DNA of 64,000 nucleotides from contig OY282560.1 of the NCBI GenBank assembly GCA_958295665.1, positions 258,797,368 to 258,861,367 of the forward strand, written 5' to 3'. Of this stretch, positions 1-10,939 are shown one piece after another (position 1 is the first letter of the stretch; every line of letters starts with the position of its first letter). The translations under genes and the position numbers were made by a program. The DNA is from Tipula vernalis. Lineage: Eukaryota; Arthropoda; Insecta; Diptera; Tipulidae. The notes below the pieces were generated by a model that was not told where the DNA came from, ran no database searches, and worked only from the letters and a program-made list of their open reading frames with translations.

Positions 1-1606
1 TAGTGGCGCGATATAATTTGTTTGTTCCGCTATGAAAAATCGCCAAAAATAGTTTGTATAAAAATAAAAATGAAATACCGCAACAAAATTTCAATTATCT
101 ATGTACATACTAATGAACGGTTTTTTGCCAGAAAACAGTAGGTAGTCTGCCCTAACACATCTATCTAAAATATTATAACTACACATATTATTAATTAAAG
201 ATGACCCCAACTCATTTTATCTTCAACTTTAACACAATTCACTTAAAACCGTAAACAATTTACACAAAGTCATCGAACTTACTGATCCATTACAATTGGA
301 ATATTTTCTACCTACCCATATTTGAAATCCTCGAAATTTTTTAACAAAACTATTAAGGTGTGTGTTTTGTAAAAAAAACAATAAAGAAACTATTAATAAA
401 GTTCTCCTTTTTTGGTTTTTTTGTTATTAAAAATGTCGTTTACAAGAAAAAAAAATTAAAATGTACATAAAAAATTTTTGAGTTTGACCAAACCTTAATA
501 AATTAGGATGTTACATTCATTTATCATTTTCCTAATGAGTCATTTTTCCCCGCTGATGCTCGCACGCACTTAAAAGACATTCTATTGCTAACATTTGAAA
601 CCTTCACACACAGATAAATAACTACAAGTGATCAGGTTGACCAGTAGTTATTTTTTATAAATAAGGGCAAGTTAAACGATCCCAATTATTGGTTACATTA
701 ATTACTGATTGTGGAAAATACCTAGTCGTAAATATGAACAGAATATGACTGTAATTTGATCTCTGTCAAAACATTTAAATGCAAGAATCATGTTACAATA
801 GGTTAAGGTTATGAACACGATTTAGGTACATGATTAATTTAATTTTTAATTATTTTTGTAGTAAAAAACATCTAGAGTTGCAACAATAATTAGCTTTGTC
901 CGCTACTTTTGAAGTTACACAATTTAGTTGTCTGATCGCAAACAGAGAATTACAATATTTCTTTAAGAGAGTTGTTGTAGTAAAATTGTGGTAAAATAAT
1001 TGTTAGTTTACATTAAAAGTTTTACCTTTGTTGGCATTGAGGAAATGAAATATACTTTTAATTTTTTTCTAGTATAGGCTAATTGTTGTTTCTTTTGAAT
1101 TAGATAGTCACGTTTCCCGCATTTTTTTTTGTTCCCGGGAAACGAAAAATTAAAATTTATTTTTCCCGGGAATATTAAAAAAAATTTCAATTAGGCGTGA
1201 AAAATTTGTAAAAGGGTTGAAAAATCAATGAAAACACACGTTTTTTTTCAAAGAAAAAAAAAAACAATTAAATTTAATTCCTATTAATAATAAAACTAAT
1301 AATAAGAAAATTAAAAAAATAAATTAAAATTAAATTGAATAATAATTTAATATGTGTGTTTGCGTTTAATTCGCTAATACTTAACTACATGTTTGTTTTC
1401 TATATATAGAAATTAGTGAAAAGTGTAATTAGCATTTCAGTCGCTATAAACTATTCCATCAAATAAAACACTCCTATCAAAAAATGAATCATGTATTGTA
1501 ATTACAATGAGCTGGAACAATTATTAAAAAAATTTTGGGCTTTAATTTGATATAGAAAACAGGGGATTTAACATAACTGTCACTTACTTTAAATAAAATT
1601 ACCTTG
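1..1606. other. AT-rich non-coding stretch
   Basis: No open frame with protein-like content was found on either strand. The sequence is mostly A/T runs. The only structured parts are the CCCGGG palindromes from 1132 onward and the start of a hairpin near 1607, listed separately. It is probably intron or intergenic DNA. Confidence 0.6.
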
Positions 1607-1866
1607 GAAGAAAAATTGTTTCCAACACCCTTCCTTAAGCACTTGTTCTCTTTTTTGAAATATTAAATAAAACAAAAACAAAATAATAATAAAGAGAACA
1701 TGTGCTTAAGAGGGCAACAATTTTTCTTTGAAATCTGTAGTGTTCTCAAGATTTTTTAAGGAAAATTAGCTTTTCAACCAATTATTGTTATCCCGGGAAA
1801 ATTTGGATTTTTCCCGGGAAACGGGAAATAATAATTTTGAAAATTTCCCGGGAATTCCCGGAAAGG
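1111..1866. repeat. Cluster of TTCCCGGGAA palindromes bracketing a possible MITE
   Basis: Five CCCGGG cores lie at 1132-1141, 1163-1172, 1791-1799, 1811-1820 and 1845-1854, in DNA that is otherwise almost free of G+C. The left pair and the right trio are in inverted arrangement: both ends carry TTTCCCG followed by TTCCCGGGAAA-type blocks. This suggests subterminal repeats of a small DNA transposon of about 0.75 kb. I could not fix the ends or a target duplication. Confidence 0.4.
1607..1731. repeat. Imperfect inverted repeat (hairpin)
   Basis: CTTAAGCACTTGTTCTCTTT at 1634-1653 is answered by AAAGAGAACATGTGCTTAAG at 1691-1710. The pairing extends outward with a gap: AGAAAAATTGTT on the left against AACAATTTTTCT on the right. 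It lies inside the CCCGGG-bracketed unit, so it is probably the centre of that element. Confidence 0.6.
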
Positions 1867-1929
1867 ACTCTATTTTGAATATTTTCAATTATACCTAAAG
1901 TTAAACTTATATTCATTAATAACGGGTTG

Positions 1930-2715
1930 GAACTTCTTTCGAATCTAAAACATCTTTTAATTGATTATTTATAGACGAAACCAACTTTTGGGTAAAGTCA
2001 GGGGCCACTCAGGCCCGTTCTTGTCTAATTGCTTCTTTCAGTGTAGCCTTGGATGTAATGGTATGTTTATGGAGTTTCCTTTCTATATAATCCCATAGAT
2101 GTTCTATGGGATTTAGATCTGGACTTTGTGGAGGAGAATGTAGTTGTTTGGGGGTGTCATACAGCAATCATTCTCGAATAACTAGCGCGGTGTGCTTGGA
2201 GTTGTTATTCTGCTGGAAAACCCAATCTTATGGTAATCCTAATTTCTCAACCGATGCATGTAAATTGGCTTTTAAAATATTCAGGTAGAGCCATCTGTCC
2301 ATTATCTTTTCGATAAATACTAAGTTACAGACCCTCGACGAAGCCACCCACCTCCAAATTAGAACACTACCTCCACCATGTTTAACTGCATATATTTTTG
2401 ACGGTCCGTCACAAATAAATATTGCACCTTTCCAGAAAGTAAAATCTTTATCCAGGTACAATTTAACGAATTCGATGGGCTTCTTTCTGTTTACGTCACT
2501 GATAAATGGTTGTTTCCTGGCAGTTCTGGAAGAATATCTGTACCAGTTTAATGTTTTCTACTTTGATATTTCTACTTTTTTTGGGTAGATATATTCTGAA
2601 TAATTGCCCTCTTGATTTTGTTTCTGATTATCGAATCGAAAATCTTGCGAATGCCATTTCCACTAATATATTTGTGTCTATAAAAACCCGAAAAAAATCA
2701 TTTGAGTATTTATAA
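1930..2715 (-). pseudogene. Tc1-like transposase relic
   Basis: Reading the minus strand, 2461-2228 translates to the Tc1 central block with KHGGGSVLIW followed by NLVFIEKIMD and LNILKANL. Further downstream (about 2135-2090) another frame gives SPDLNPIEHLWD, the block that carries the final acidic residue of the DD34E triad. In the family these belong to a cut-and-paste transposase of about 340 residues. Here they are in different frames with stops between them, and the N-terminal DNA-binding part (2500-2715) is only faintly recognisable. I found no terminal inverted repeats, so this is an old relic. Its left end in transcript sense abuts the target duplication of the hAT element at 2715. 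Confidence 0.8.
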
Positions 2716-3085
2716 TACAAAGCAGAGTTTAAATTTTTCGCTCTTTATAAAAATTTTTGCCCTTGCTCCCAATAAATTTTTTTTTCAGTTGACCTTTACC
2801 CTCTTACCCTCTAATGATAAACACAAAAAAGAACTAATTTCGCTCTTTCAGTGTGATTTAAATTTTTATTTTTAATTTTGCTCATAAAACAAGCAGCGAA
2901 ACGTTAAAAATATCGCTCCCAACCCATTCTACAGAGTGATTGAAGAAAATACATTAGGGATCGATATTTTTTGTAATACACGAATTACTCTTTGAACATC
3001 ATTAAATAAAGAAAGTTCGATAATAGTATCTTATTCAACAAGCATATAATGATAGCTGTTATTCACGAAGATGAAGTTTACCCAC

Positions 3086-3103
3086 ACGAGCCGATAGGCG
3101 AGT
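3086..3103. repeat. Small hairpin with GATA loop (copy 1)
   Basis: The stem reads AC-GA-GCC, the loop GATA, then GGC-GA-GT. It matches the hairpin at 3391-3420 in loop and GA pairs, but the inner three base pairs are exchanged (GCC/GGC here, GGC/GCC there), so pairing is kept. Confidence 0.5.
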
Positions 3104-3324
3104 TAACCTAAAATAATAAACCTAAAATAATTTACGTCGACATTTTGACGTCTCAGTTTAATAATAATGAAAATTGCAAGAGACTACTAGATAAAATTTC
3201 AAAAATGAAATTTTTATTTGATAGTAGTGAATAATGGAAGAAGGACTACTAGATAAACTAGCAGTGAATAATGGATATCATTATAATTGAAGAAACAAAC
3301 GTATAATGAGTATATTATATGTTA

Positions 3325-3482
3325 GTCGTGGATAATAGTTATTTATGGTACTAGTGAGCAAAACGAGATATTATCCATGAGGGATAAATCTGTCCCACGA
3401 GGCGATAGCCGAGTGGGACATTATCCCGAGTGGATAATATCTCTTTGCTCACGAGTGCCATACAACGTTTTATCCACTTTTG
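3325..3482. repeat. Foldback inside the hAT-type element
   Basis: An imperfect inverted repeat. The outer arms pair GTGGATAAT with its counterpart ATTATCCAC-like sequence near 3470. The middle arms pair GAGATATTATCC (about 3365) with GGATAATATCTC (about 3441). The core 3391-3420 is a near-perfect stem: TGTCCCAC, GA, GGC, loop GATA, GCC, GA, GTGGGACA. It could be a MITE inserted in the larger element, or part of its own structure. No target duplication was identified. Confidence 0.6.
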
Positions 3483-3822
3483 TTGAAATAAATTTCTTAA
3501 ATTAATAAGAAATAGTTCCATTTTGTGTTTTCACACTGGATCATTGAATTTTGAAATACATTTTATCATAGTGACCGATCTTTAAATTGTCATGATGTAC
3601 TTTAATTTAATTAATTTGTGGAATATAGTTTTTCATACAATTTGACTACGAATAATTTTCCAATGACTACTCAACGTTTTGTTATACAAAATATAACTCA
3701 CGTTGCCCCTAGCAGCGTGGGTTATACAATAACAATGGGTTATTTTACATTTCTTTATTTGAAATCAGCATAGTTATCGAGCTATTATTTATCAAAAGTG
3801 GATAAAGGATATTTAGATAATT

Positions 3823-4207
3823 TTCTGGAATATGGCCAACTAGGATGGAACTTGGCTATTTCTTAACAGATTTTAGAGAAATTTGACATGTGCGATAGAA
3901 ATGGGATTCTAAAGTAATTTTTAGATGAAGTTCTGGAATATGGCCAACTAGGATGGAACTTGGCTATTCCTTAACCGATTTTAGTGAAATCTCACATATG
4001 CGTTGAAAGTAGGATTCCAAAATGATTTTTAGATCAAGTTATGGAATATGACAAGTTATGATGGAACTTGGCTATTCCTTAACCGATTTTAGAGAAATTT
4101 GACATGCACGATTCTAAAATGATTTTTAGATGATGTTCTGGAATATGGCCAATTGTGATGGAACTTGGCTTTTCTTTACCCGATTTTAGAAAAATTTGAC
4201 ATATGCT
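3823..4207. repeat. 108-bp tandem repeat, four units
   Basis: Units start with TTCTGGAATATGGCCAAC-like sequence at 3823, 3931, 4039 (TTATGG variant) and 4136. The spacing is 108, 108 and 97 bp, so the third unit has lost about 11 bp. Each unit then reads GATGGAACTTGGCTATT, a CCGATTTTAG block and GGGATTC(T/C)AAAATGATTTT. The same unit appears in reverse orientation at 45866-46095. Confidence 0.85.
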
Positions 4208-4409
4208 TAAGAGCAAGAGCCTTATAATAAACATAATGCTCCTATTCTTCAGAGTGATTTTTTTTTTTTTATACAATATCGCTCTTTATAAAGAGCTTTT
4301 TAATAGTATTTATTATCGCTCTTGAAAAAAATGAAGAACGAAGAGCGAAATGAAATCCCATTTTAAACTCTGATACAAAGTAAATTAATTATATTTAGAT
4401 ATCTGTTAT

Positions 4410-4598
4410 GGTTGATTCGCCAGATTTGTCCATTGAGCTCGTCAAGAAAATGACAACTTTACGGAGTTAAAAACCGAGTTAAAAATATGTTATCTCGCTG
4501 GGCACAAAAGAGAGATAACATATTTTTAACTCGGTTTTTAACTCCGTCAAGTTGTCATTTTCTTGACGAGCTCAATGGACAAATCTGGTGAATCAACC
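4410..4598. repeat. 189-bp foldback with about 85-bp arms
   Basis: GGTTGATTCGCCAGATTTG at 4410 is answered by CAAATCTGGTGAATCAACC ending at 4598. The arms remain almost fully complementary down to a short loop near 4497-4512 (GGGCACAAAAG). Mismatches are few, so the palindrome is recent or selected. No coding content and no clear target duplication were seen. It begins 38 bp right of the hAT-type element. Confidence 0.85.
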
Positions 4599-5429
4599 TT
4601 TAATTAGTATTTGTACTTAAATAGGTAGATAATTTCATTATATGTGTACTTTTTTTTTTCATGAAATTTCATATATTTCAATTGGAATATTTTCAATGCC
4701 TGTCACTGGATTTTTTGTCCACAAGGCATCTGTTGATATTTTTTATTTTTTAACTATATAGTATACTACAATAAATTTGTAATAAAAATGTCAAAAATGT
4801 AAAAATGTAATAGTTAAACCATAAATTTAAATAAATAACAAAACAAAAATTTAATGAGGTCTTTTGGCACTTTACTTTGGGTTTGTTTTGTATTTTTCGG
4901 GTTACTTTGTGTAAAATCGAGTTGCTACTACCTACCTATTGGTACCTAAAGTACACTTTAAACGTTATAATAGCCTTCCACAACGTCGGCTTAACAATTT
5001 AACAATCACTATATGGTGCTCTTACCTGTGATAGTTTTATTTAAATATGGAAGACCTTGCCTTAGTCAAACTCTACGCGCGTGCTATTACTGTGAATAAA
5101 TTACAATCAAATTGAGGTTTTACATATACAGTGCTGGGAGAAAAAAAATTGGGCAAACAAATTTATTACAAATTGGAGTCTTTTTTGCTAAAATTATAAA
5201 ACTTTGGAAAGCCATTGGCTTATTGTTTCATTTTAAATACATGTATGACCTAATTTTTTGAAAAAAGAAAAATGTATCTGCAATTTAGGAGGGAAACCCG
5301 AAATATGCCAAAATATTCAAAATACGTTGATTGGAGTTAAAGTAATGGAAAAATTAAACACTTATTATTTAATTTTTTTTTTTTTGTTTTTTACTGATTT
5401 ATAGAAATTCTATGTTTAATATTAATATT

Positions 5430-6532
5430 TTGTTGGACCGCCATTTGCTTTTATTACAGCGATACACTTCTGATTCATTGGATTTGATAAATTTTCAATG
5501 TCGTAGAAGGTAAGGATTCTCAAATCGTCATTAACAAACTTTTTAAAGCTTGAATTGATTCTGGACGCTTTCTTGCTACTTCTAGCTTCATTATAGACCA
5601 AATATTTTCTATGCGATTTAAGTCTGGACTGAACGGGGGCCAGCTCAACACATCGATATTTTTTTCTGCGAATTTCTTTTTTACCTTAAATGAAGAGATA
5701 AGAAAAAAAACAAGTTTTTAACAAATTATATATGTTTATCTGAAAGGCAATTTTTCTATCTACAATTCAAAATTAATAACTCACAACTTTGGCGGTATGG
5801 CACGGAGCGTTGTTCTGTTGAAAAATAAATCGGCAAGTTTCGCCAAAAAGCAACACAGAAGGCTCAAATTCGTTATGTAGGACCTGCAGATAAACATCTG
5901 CTATAATTTTCGAACTAAGGAAGCACAATCGACCGGTTTCATTTCCAGAAAATCATTCCCAGACCATAACTCCTTCATTTTTTGGTCGAAGTCTTAAAGA
6001 CATTCGTTGCTAAGCCTCTCGCGAGATTCTCTCCTTACGACAATTCTTCCATCTCCAACATTCAGCTTGAATTTTGATTCATCGGAAAAAATCACATCAT
6101 TCCACATCTCGTGAGTCCAAGAAACATGCTCCTGGGCCCATAGCAAACGTTTTTTTTCACTCGTAATGTGAACTCAGGCTTCTGGACTGGTTTAAGTGCT
6201 CTCAAACCAGCTTTAACAAGTCTTTTTCTCACTAAGCTGGCTGAAATTTGTTTTCCCGTGGCTCGCTCATGAACCCCTGTTATGTCCGATGAAGTTTTCA
6301 AACGGTTCCGACGATATTGTAATATTAAAAAATGATCTTCCACTGGCGTTGTCTTTCTGGGCCTTCCAAAGCCTTTCTTTCTTCGTGTACTGCCCATATC
6401 TCGCATTTTTTTAATATTCTACGCTACAGTACTTTTAGGAATGTTTAATCTTTCTGCTATTTCACGCGTGGTTAAATTTACTCGCGCCAAAATCAACATA
6501 TTGGTTTTACAATGCTCACTAACTTTTCCCAT
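5430..6532 (-). pseudogene. Tc1-like transposase, disrupted
   Basis: The frame opens with an ATG at 6532 (MGKVSEHCK) and runs through an N-terminal helix-turn-helix. An in-frame TAG stops it near 6419-6421. It resumes through the GRPRKT linker (second HTH about 6360-6200) until a frame change near the T-run at 6149-6156. The catalytic core follows in other frames: SDESKF (first Asp region, about 6075), the NNAPCHT block (about 5805) and SPDLNRIENIW (about 5620). These are the three acidic-residue blocks of a DD34E transposase, so all catalytic regions are still visible. At least one nonsense codon and one or more frameshifts make it non-functional. Confidence 0.88.
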
Positions 6533-6609
6533 TTTTTTTAACTAAAATTGCACTTTATTCTTTATTTGACTAGGATCACCTACATAATAACTTGTATTTA
6601 AATATTATA

Positions 6610-6664
6610 TTGACTTAATGTTTTATTTTAAATACCATGTATTTAAAATAAAACATTAAGTCAA
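6610..6664. repeat. Perfect 55-bp palindrome in the Tc1 right TIR
   Basis: Arms of 26 bp (TTGACTTAATGTTTTATTTT... and its exact complement) surround a 3-nt loop, CAT. The left TIR has only one arm-like copy (about 5215-5245). The right end has therefore gained an inverted duplication of the TIR's inner part, perhaps through strand switching during repair. Confidence 0.8.
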
Positions 6665-6753
6665 TTGTTTTCAAAAGTTTTGTAATTTTAGCAAAAAAAG
6701 ACTCCAATTTGTAATAAATTACGTTTGCCCAATTTTTTTTCCCTAGCACTGTA

Positions 6754-9700
6754 CATACATTAAAAATTGCATTCGCCATTTCATTAGATTTGTCTTATGA
6801 TATTGATATGTAAGTATTTCAAATGAAAACGAAACTTTCTTTCGTATGGTATAATCAAACAAAACTTTTACTCCACTCAGGTTAAAAGTGAAAAGATAAA
6901 TTAAAAAAGACAAAAATAATTTTCACTCGTAAACGTTTTGTTCGTAAACAAAAACAAATTTGTAATTTTCTTCTGCAATAAATAATAATTCTTCTTTATA
7001 ATAATTGGCACGTGTTACGAGTACTCTATGTTATAGTAGTTTTTGTATTATTGATAGTCGAATACTTTTCTCTTTACTCGTAAATTGTATACATAATTTC
7101 GATTATACACAAATACAATATACATATATACAGCACATTTGTCAATGTCAAATTTCCCCATGAGCAAATAACCTAATCATATTAACCTTGAAATTACCAG
7201 ATGCCAATTAGAACTTAACAAATCTGACATCACCCAATTTAACATACTCGTCCATCTAAAATAAACAAAGAATTCGTTTGATCAACCACGAAAAAGATTA
7301 TTGTATACGACATTATTCATTTACTTTATGATTCGACATTGTTAGTCATTTCCTTATATATAGCTACAAAATCTTTGAAATTAAAAATTAAAAACATTTT
7401 CCATTACAAAAACAATAGATCAAGGGAGAAACGATAATCATTTTCATATGCATTGATGAAAACTTGTTTAACAAAACAGAAATTCCTTTGTTCAAAAAAT
7501 TCAATGAATTTTTATTTTTTGTTTTCAATTCCAATCAGTGGAAAATATTATTTATTTATTTTAAAAGAAATGAAAATGGATTTTCATGAATTTTAATTGT
7601 GTGGAACTGTTGAAAATTTTGAAAATCTTATTACTAAATTGTTTTGTATATTTTGGAAATTGTAGTACGGTTTACAATTTTAAATGTGTATTTCACTTCG
7701 GATTATACTCGTACTCTAATCTGCCCCACTGTTTCCCAGTAAACGTTTCAATGTGGCACTTCCAGGAAATAATGTTTTGAAATTTGTGAATTTCAAAAAT
7801 CAACAAATTTGACCAATATTTGAAACTATTTTTTAAGAATTACGTTTCGAAAAAATTCGTAGCGTATAAAGTTATTTAGTAAGAAGTTGACTTCATAAGA
7901 TGAACTATTTCAAATTACAGTCTGGATTAAGCTAAAATTTCCCAAATTTTCCCTGCATATAACCACCAATGTATATCAATGATCCAGGTAACATCAAAGA
8001 ACTGCATTAATATTTCAGAAAAATATTTATTTCAAAATGTTTGTCCTCCATATTTCTGAAGTCTTTGGATTGGATTCCATAGAGATGAGGTATACCTGCG
8101 CTGATTCACATGCCCAGTAAAAAATTTGTTTAAGGTACACATGGAATTCTTTAAAGTTGGCAATAATAGGAATTAAATTTTAAAAAATTTATATGAGGCT
8201 TAAGATTATTTTGGATTTTTATCATCTTCACACAGAAGTATTTGGAAGTGTACAGATTGAACATAGTAAAATGAATGGAAAAAAGTACTTTACTTCCGAA
8301 AAAAGTTAAAACGGTGACCTTGAGTGTTTTAGAAGTGAGGTTTAGAAATCATTTAGGTGGCCCATTAAGTTCAAATAAATTTGAAGCAGACTCACAAAGA
8401 TTACACTGAGACTTTTATATGAGTTTTTTTAAACTGTAGCTGAACTAAAAAAATACAATTATTGCTAATACTTCTATTTAAGATCAATAATTCCATGCTA
8501 GTCAAAAGCGGTTTGTTAGATTGCTAAGATAATTATGAAACTTCGTAGCAGAATAAAAATGATTGTCACATGAAAACGTAAACAAAGTGAGAAAAATTAA
8601 ATGATTCAAAACATCTAACAGTATATTTTTAACGATTGTAAGTAAATATAGATTCCGGCCAGATGCTGGTTTTAAAATTCAATATTAAAAGTTGAATATT
8701 AAACGCATTGTTTAATCGATTTAGCAACTGGCTATCGATTTTATAATCAGCGCAATTTAACATGTGCTAAATTCTATTAAACCTGAAAGCGCATGTAATA
8801 ATGACCGGAAGCTTTGCAATAAATATGAACATAATCATTAGTTGATCGATCATGTATTACATAATATTTATATTGTTTATGTATGTTTGTACAAATAACA
8901 ACTGTGCAAATTGCGTTGCAATCTACATTCATGCTTGCGTGTTTATGATTCGTGATGACCGGCATGTAGTTTTTCCGAAAAACGTTTCATTTCAATTTAT
9001 AGCATTTTAAACCAAATATTTCTTTTTTAAATTTAAATATTTATTTGAAATAAACACCCTAATAAATTATGCAAATTTGTTTAGACAAAAAAAAAATATT
9101 AAGATTAAAAATATAAGATAAATTATTATATATGTACATCGAGGCTATAAGAAAGCGTTGCCCATAATATTGATTATTTGGTTTACTATTCAAGCTGTGT
9201 TTGAATTCAAAGAATTATGAGCTTTTAAATTGAATATTGGCAATGTATTTGATGTATATAGTACTTTTGCGTAAACACGTGTATATTTGAGTATAAAGAC
9301 GTTAAAACGTTTATTTTTGATATAAAACATGTTTAGTTTTCATTTATAAATAGTTTGTGTGCTTGAATCGTTTAGATAAATTGGTTTTCAATTTTATAAT
9401 TAAATTCTCAATTTGAAATGCTTATCGCTGACAATTAACATTTAAAAAAAAAATGTTTAACCGGTTTATTTGAGCCGAGTTCTCTTAACCTTTGTGGTTG
9501 ATATTTAGCGTATAGGTAATTAAATCATACAACGATAATAAAAAGGAGAATTATCCAGTTTGATAAAAATATATATTTTGAAAGAAACAATTTTTGTTTC
9601 TATTAAATCACCTGAGAAATCATTCTAGGCAATTTCCAGAATATCTCTTTGAAATTCGAGTACACTTCAACATTGTTTGTTGAATCACATATTTGAATTC

Positions 9701-10930
9701 AAATTTAATTAAACTTCTCACTCAATGAGAAATTTTAATTCAAGTTCTATAATACATTCCAGGATTCATACGTAAAATATTAAACCTTAATTTAAAGAGA
9801 AGAGTGAATAAAATTGATATCAATATGTCTAATGAGAAGAGTTTAATTCATTCGCAATGTAGCATTGTGCGAATATAACTAAAAGTAACATCCTCCTAAT
9901 TCTCTTATCCTTAAAATGACAAAGATCGATTATTAATGTTTAGATTTTCTAAATTCAGATATTTTAATTTTCCTTTAAATTTCTAAATTTGTTAAATCTA
10001 GATACTTTACTTAAAAATTTAAAAATTTCTAATTTAATAATTCTTATACTAAGCTAACTTTCAAAACTACGAAACTTCTATGTTTTAATTTTGGTTAGTT
10101 AAGAAGATGTAATAGTAGTTTATTAATACCTCAGTTTGCCTGCATAATTTTCAAGGGAGGTGCCATAATTAGAAAAAAGTGAATTAAAAGAAACGAAATG
10201 AACATGGTTAGGAGTTTTATAAAAACTTTCCCTAAAAAGTACAAAACTAACTAAAATAACCTTAGAAGTTTTTCGTAATATATCACATACTTTTAATGTG
10301 CTGTTTTCATATTTCTTTAATACAAAATATTCTTAAGCCCGCGCAAATTATTCTTGAATGAACAAATAGACTATCCGCATTTTGGAATTTGGAATTTTGA
10401 ATTTTTGTTTCTCGGAATTTGGTAAAACCCAACTCAGTTAAATAATGGGAGTTTGCTAAATAAAATTTCCGAAATTTCTAATTTCTAAACTTTCTAGAAA
10501 CTAACTTTTTTAATTTCTGAATTCCTTTATATAAGTTTCTTAACTGTGTAGCTTAGAAGCAAAACGATGTTTTTCCACTTTAATGAATTTTGCGCAAATC
10601 AATAAATATTCTCAATTGAACAGTCTCTCAAATTAAGCCTTTAATTTTATTTATAATCGATAGAAACAACACAATTATAATATAAAGTCTTTGAAGGCAA
10701 AACAACCTTAAATAAGTAAGATTTGTAAGTAACACGATGGAAATAAGCTCATTTTGAAATAAAAGAATAAATTGAAATATTTAATATAGGAACATGTTTA
10801 GCTGTATAAAAATAATAATAATAATAAAATACAAATAAAGAGATTTCTACTTATCACAAAATCTTAAATTATTTAAATTCTTAAGTCACTGTTTTCAGCC
10901 GCCTGGAATTCACAAATTGGATCATTTGTT
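6754..10930. other. Long AT-rich stretch, no gene seen
   Basis: About 4.2 kb without a convincing coding frame, tandem array or transposon end. The short open frames at 7586-7780 and 8777-8965 have no domain-like content and lie in low-complexity A/T. A short (ATA)n tract lies near 10806-10826. It is probably intron or intergenic. Confidence 0.5.
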
Positions 10931-10939
10931 ATACTATCA

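Larger units (their letters stand above)
2715..4380. mobile_element. Non-autonomous hAT-type element with 8-bp TSD
   Basis: The element proper is 2723-4372 (1650 bp). Its ends are perfect 11-bp inverted repeats, CAGAGTTTAAA and TTTAAACTCTG, flanked by an identical 8-bp direct repeat ATACAAAG at 2715-2722 and 4373-4380. An 8-bp duplication with short CA(G)..TG ends is the hallmark of the hAT superfamily. Near both ends there are many copies of the hexamer GCTCTT or its complement, as expected of subterminal transposase-binding motifs. No transposase-like frame exists inside, so it would depend on an autonomous relative. It carries a foldback (3325-3482) and a 108-bp tandem repeat (3823-4207). 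Confidence 0.8.
5127..6753 (-). mobile_element. Tc1/mariner element, nearly complete, inactive
   Basis: The terminal inverted repeats start CAGTGCTGGGAG (5129) and, read from the other end, CAGTGCTAGGGA (6751). They stay similar for roughly 120 bp. Each end is flanked by the TA dinucleotide (5127-5128 and 6752-6753) that Tc1/mariner elements duplicate on insertion. The length of about 1.62 kb is typical for Tc1. The transposase is encoded on the minus strand and is broken (separate entry). The right-hand repeat carries an extra perfect 55-bp palindrome. Confidence 0.92.

Noticed and set aside
3823..4207. CRISPR-like array
   Set aside because: Units are contiguous 108-bp tandem repeats without unique spacers, in a eukaryotic setting.
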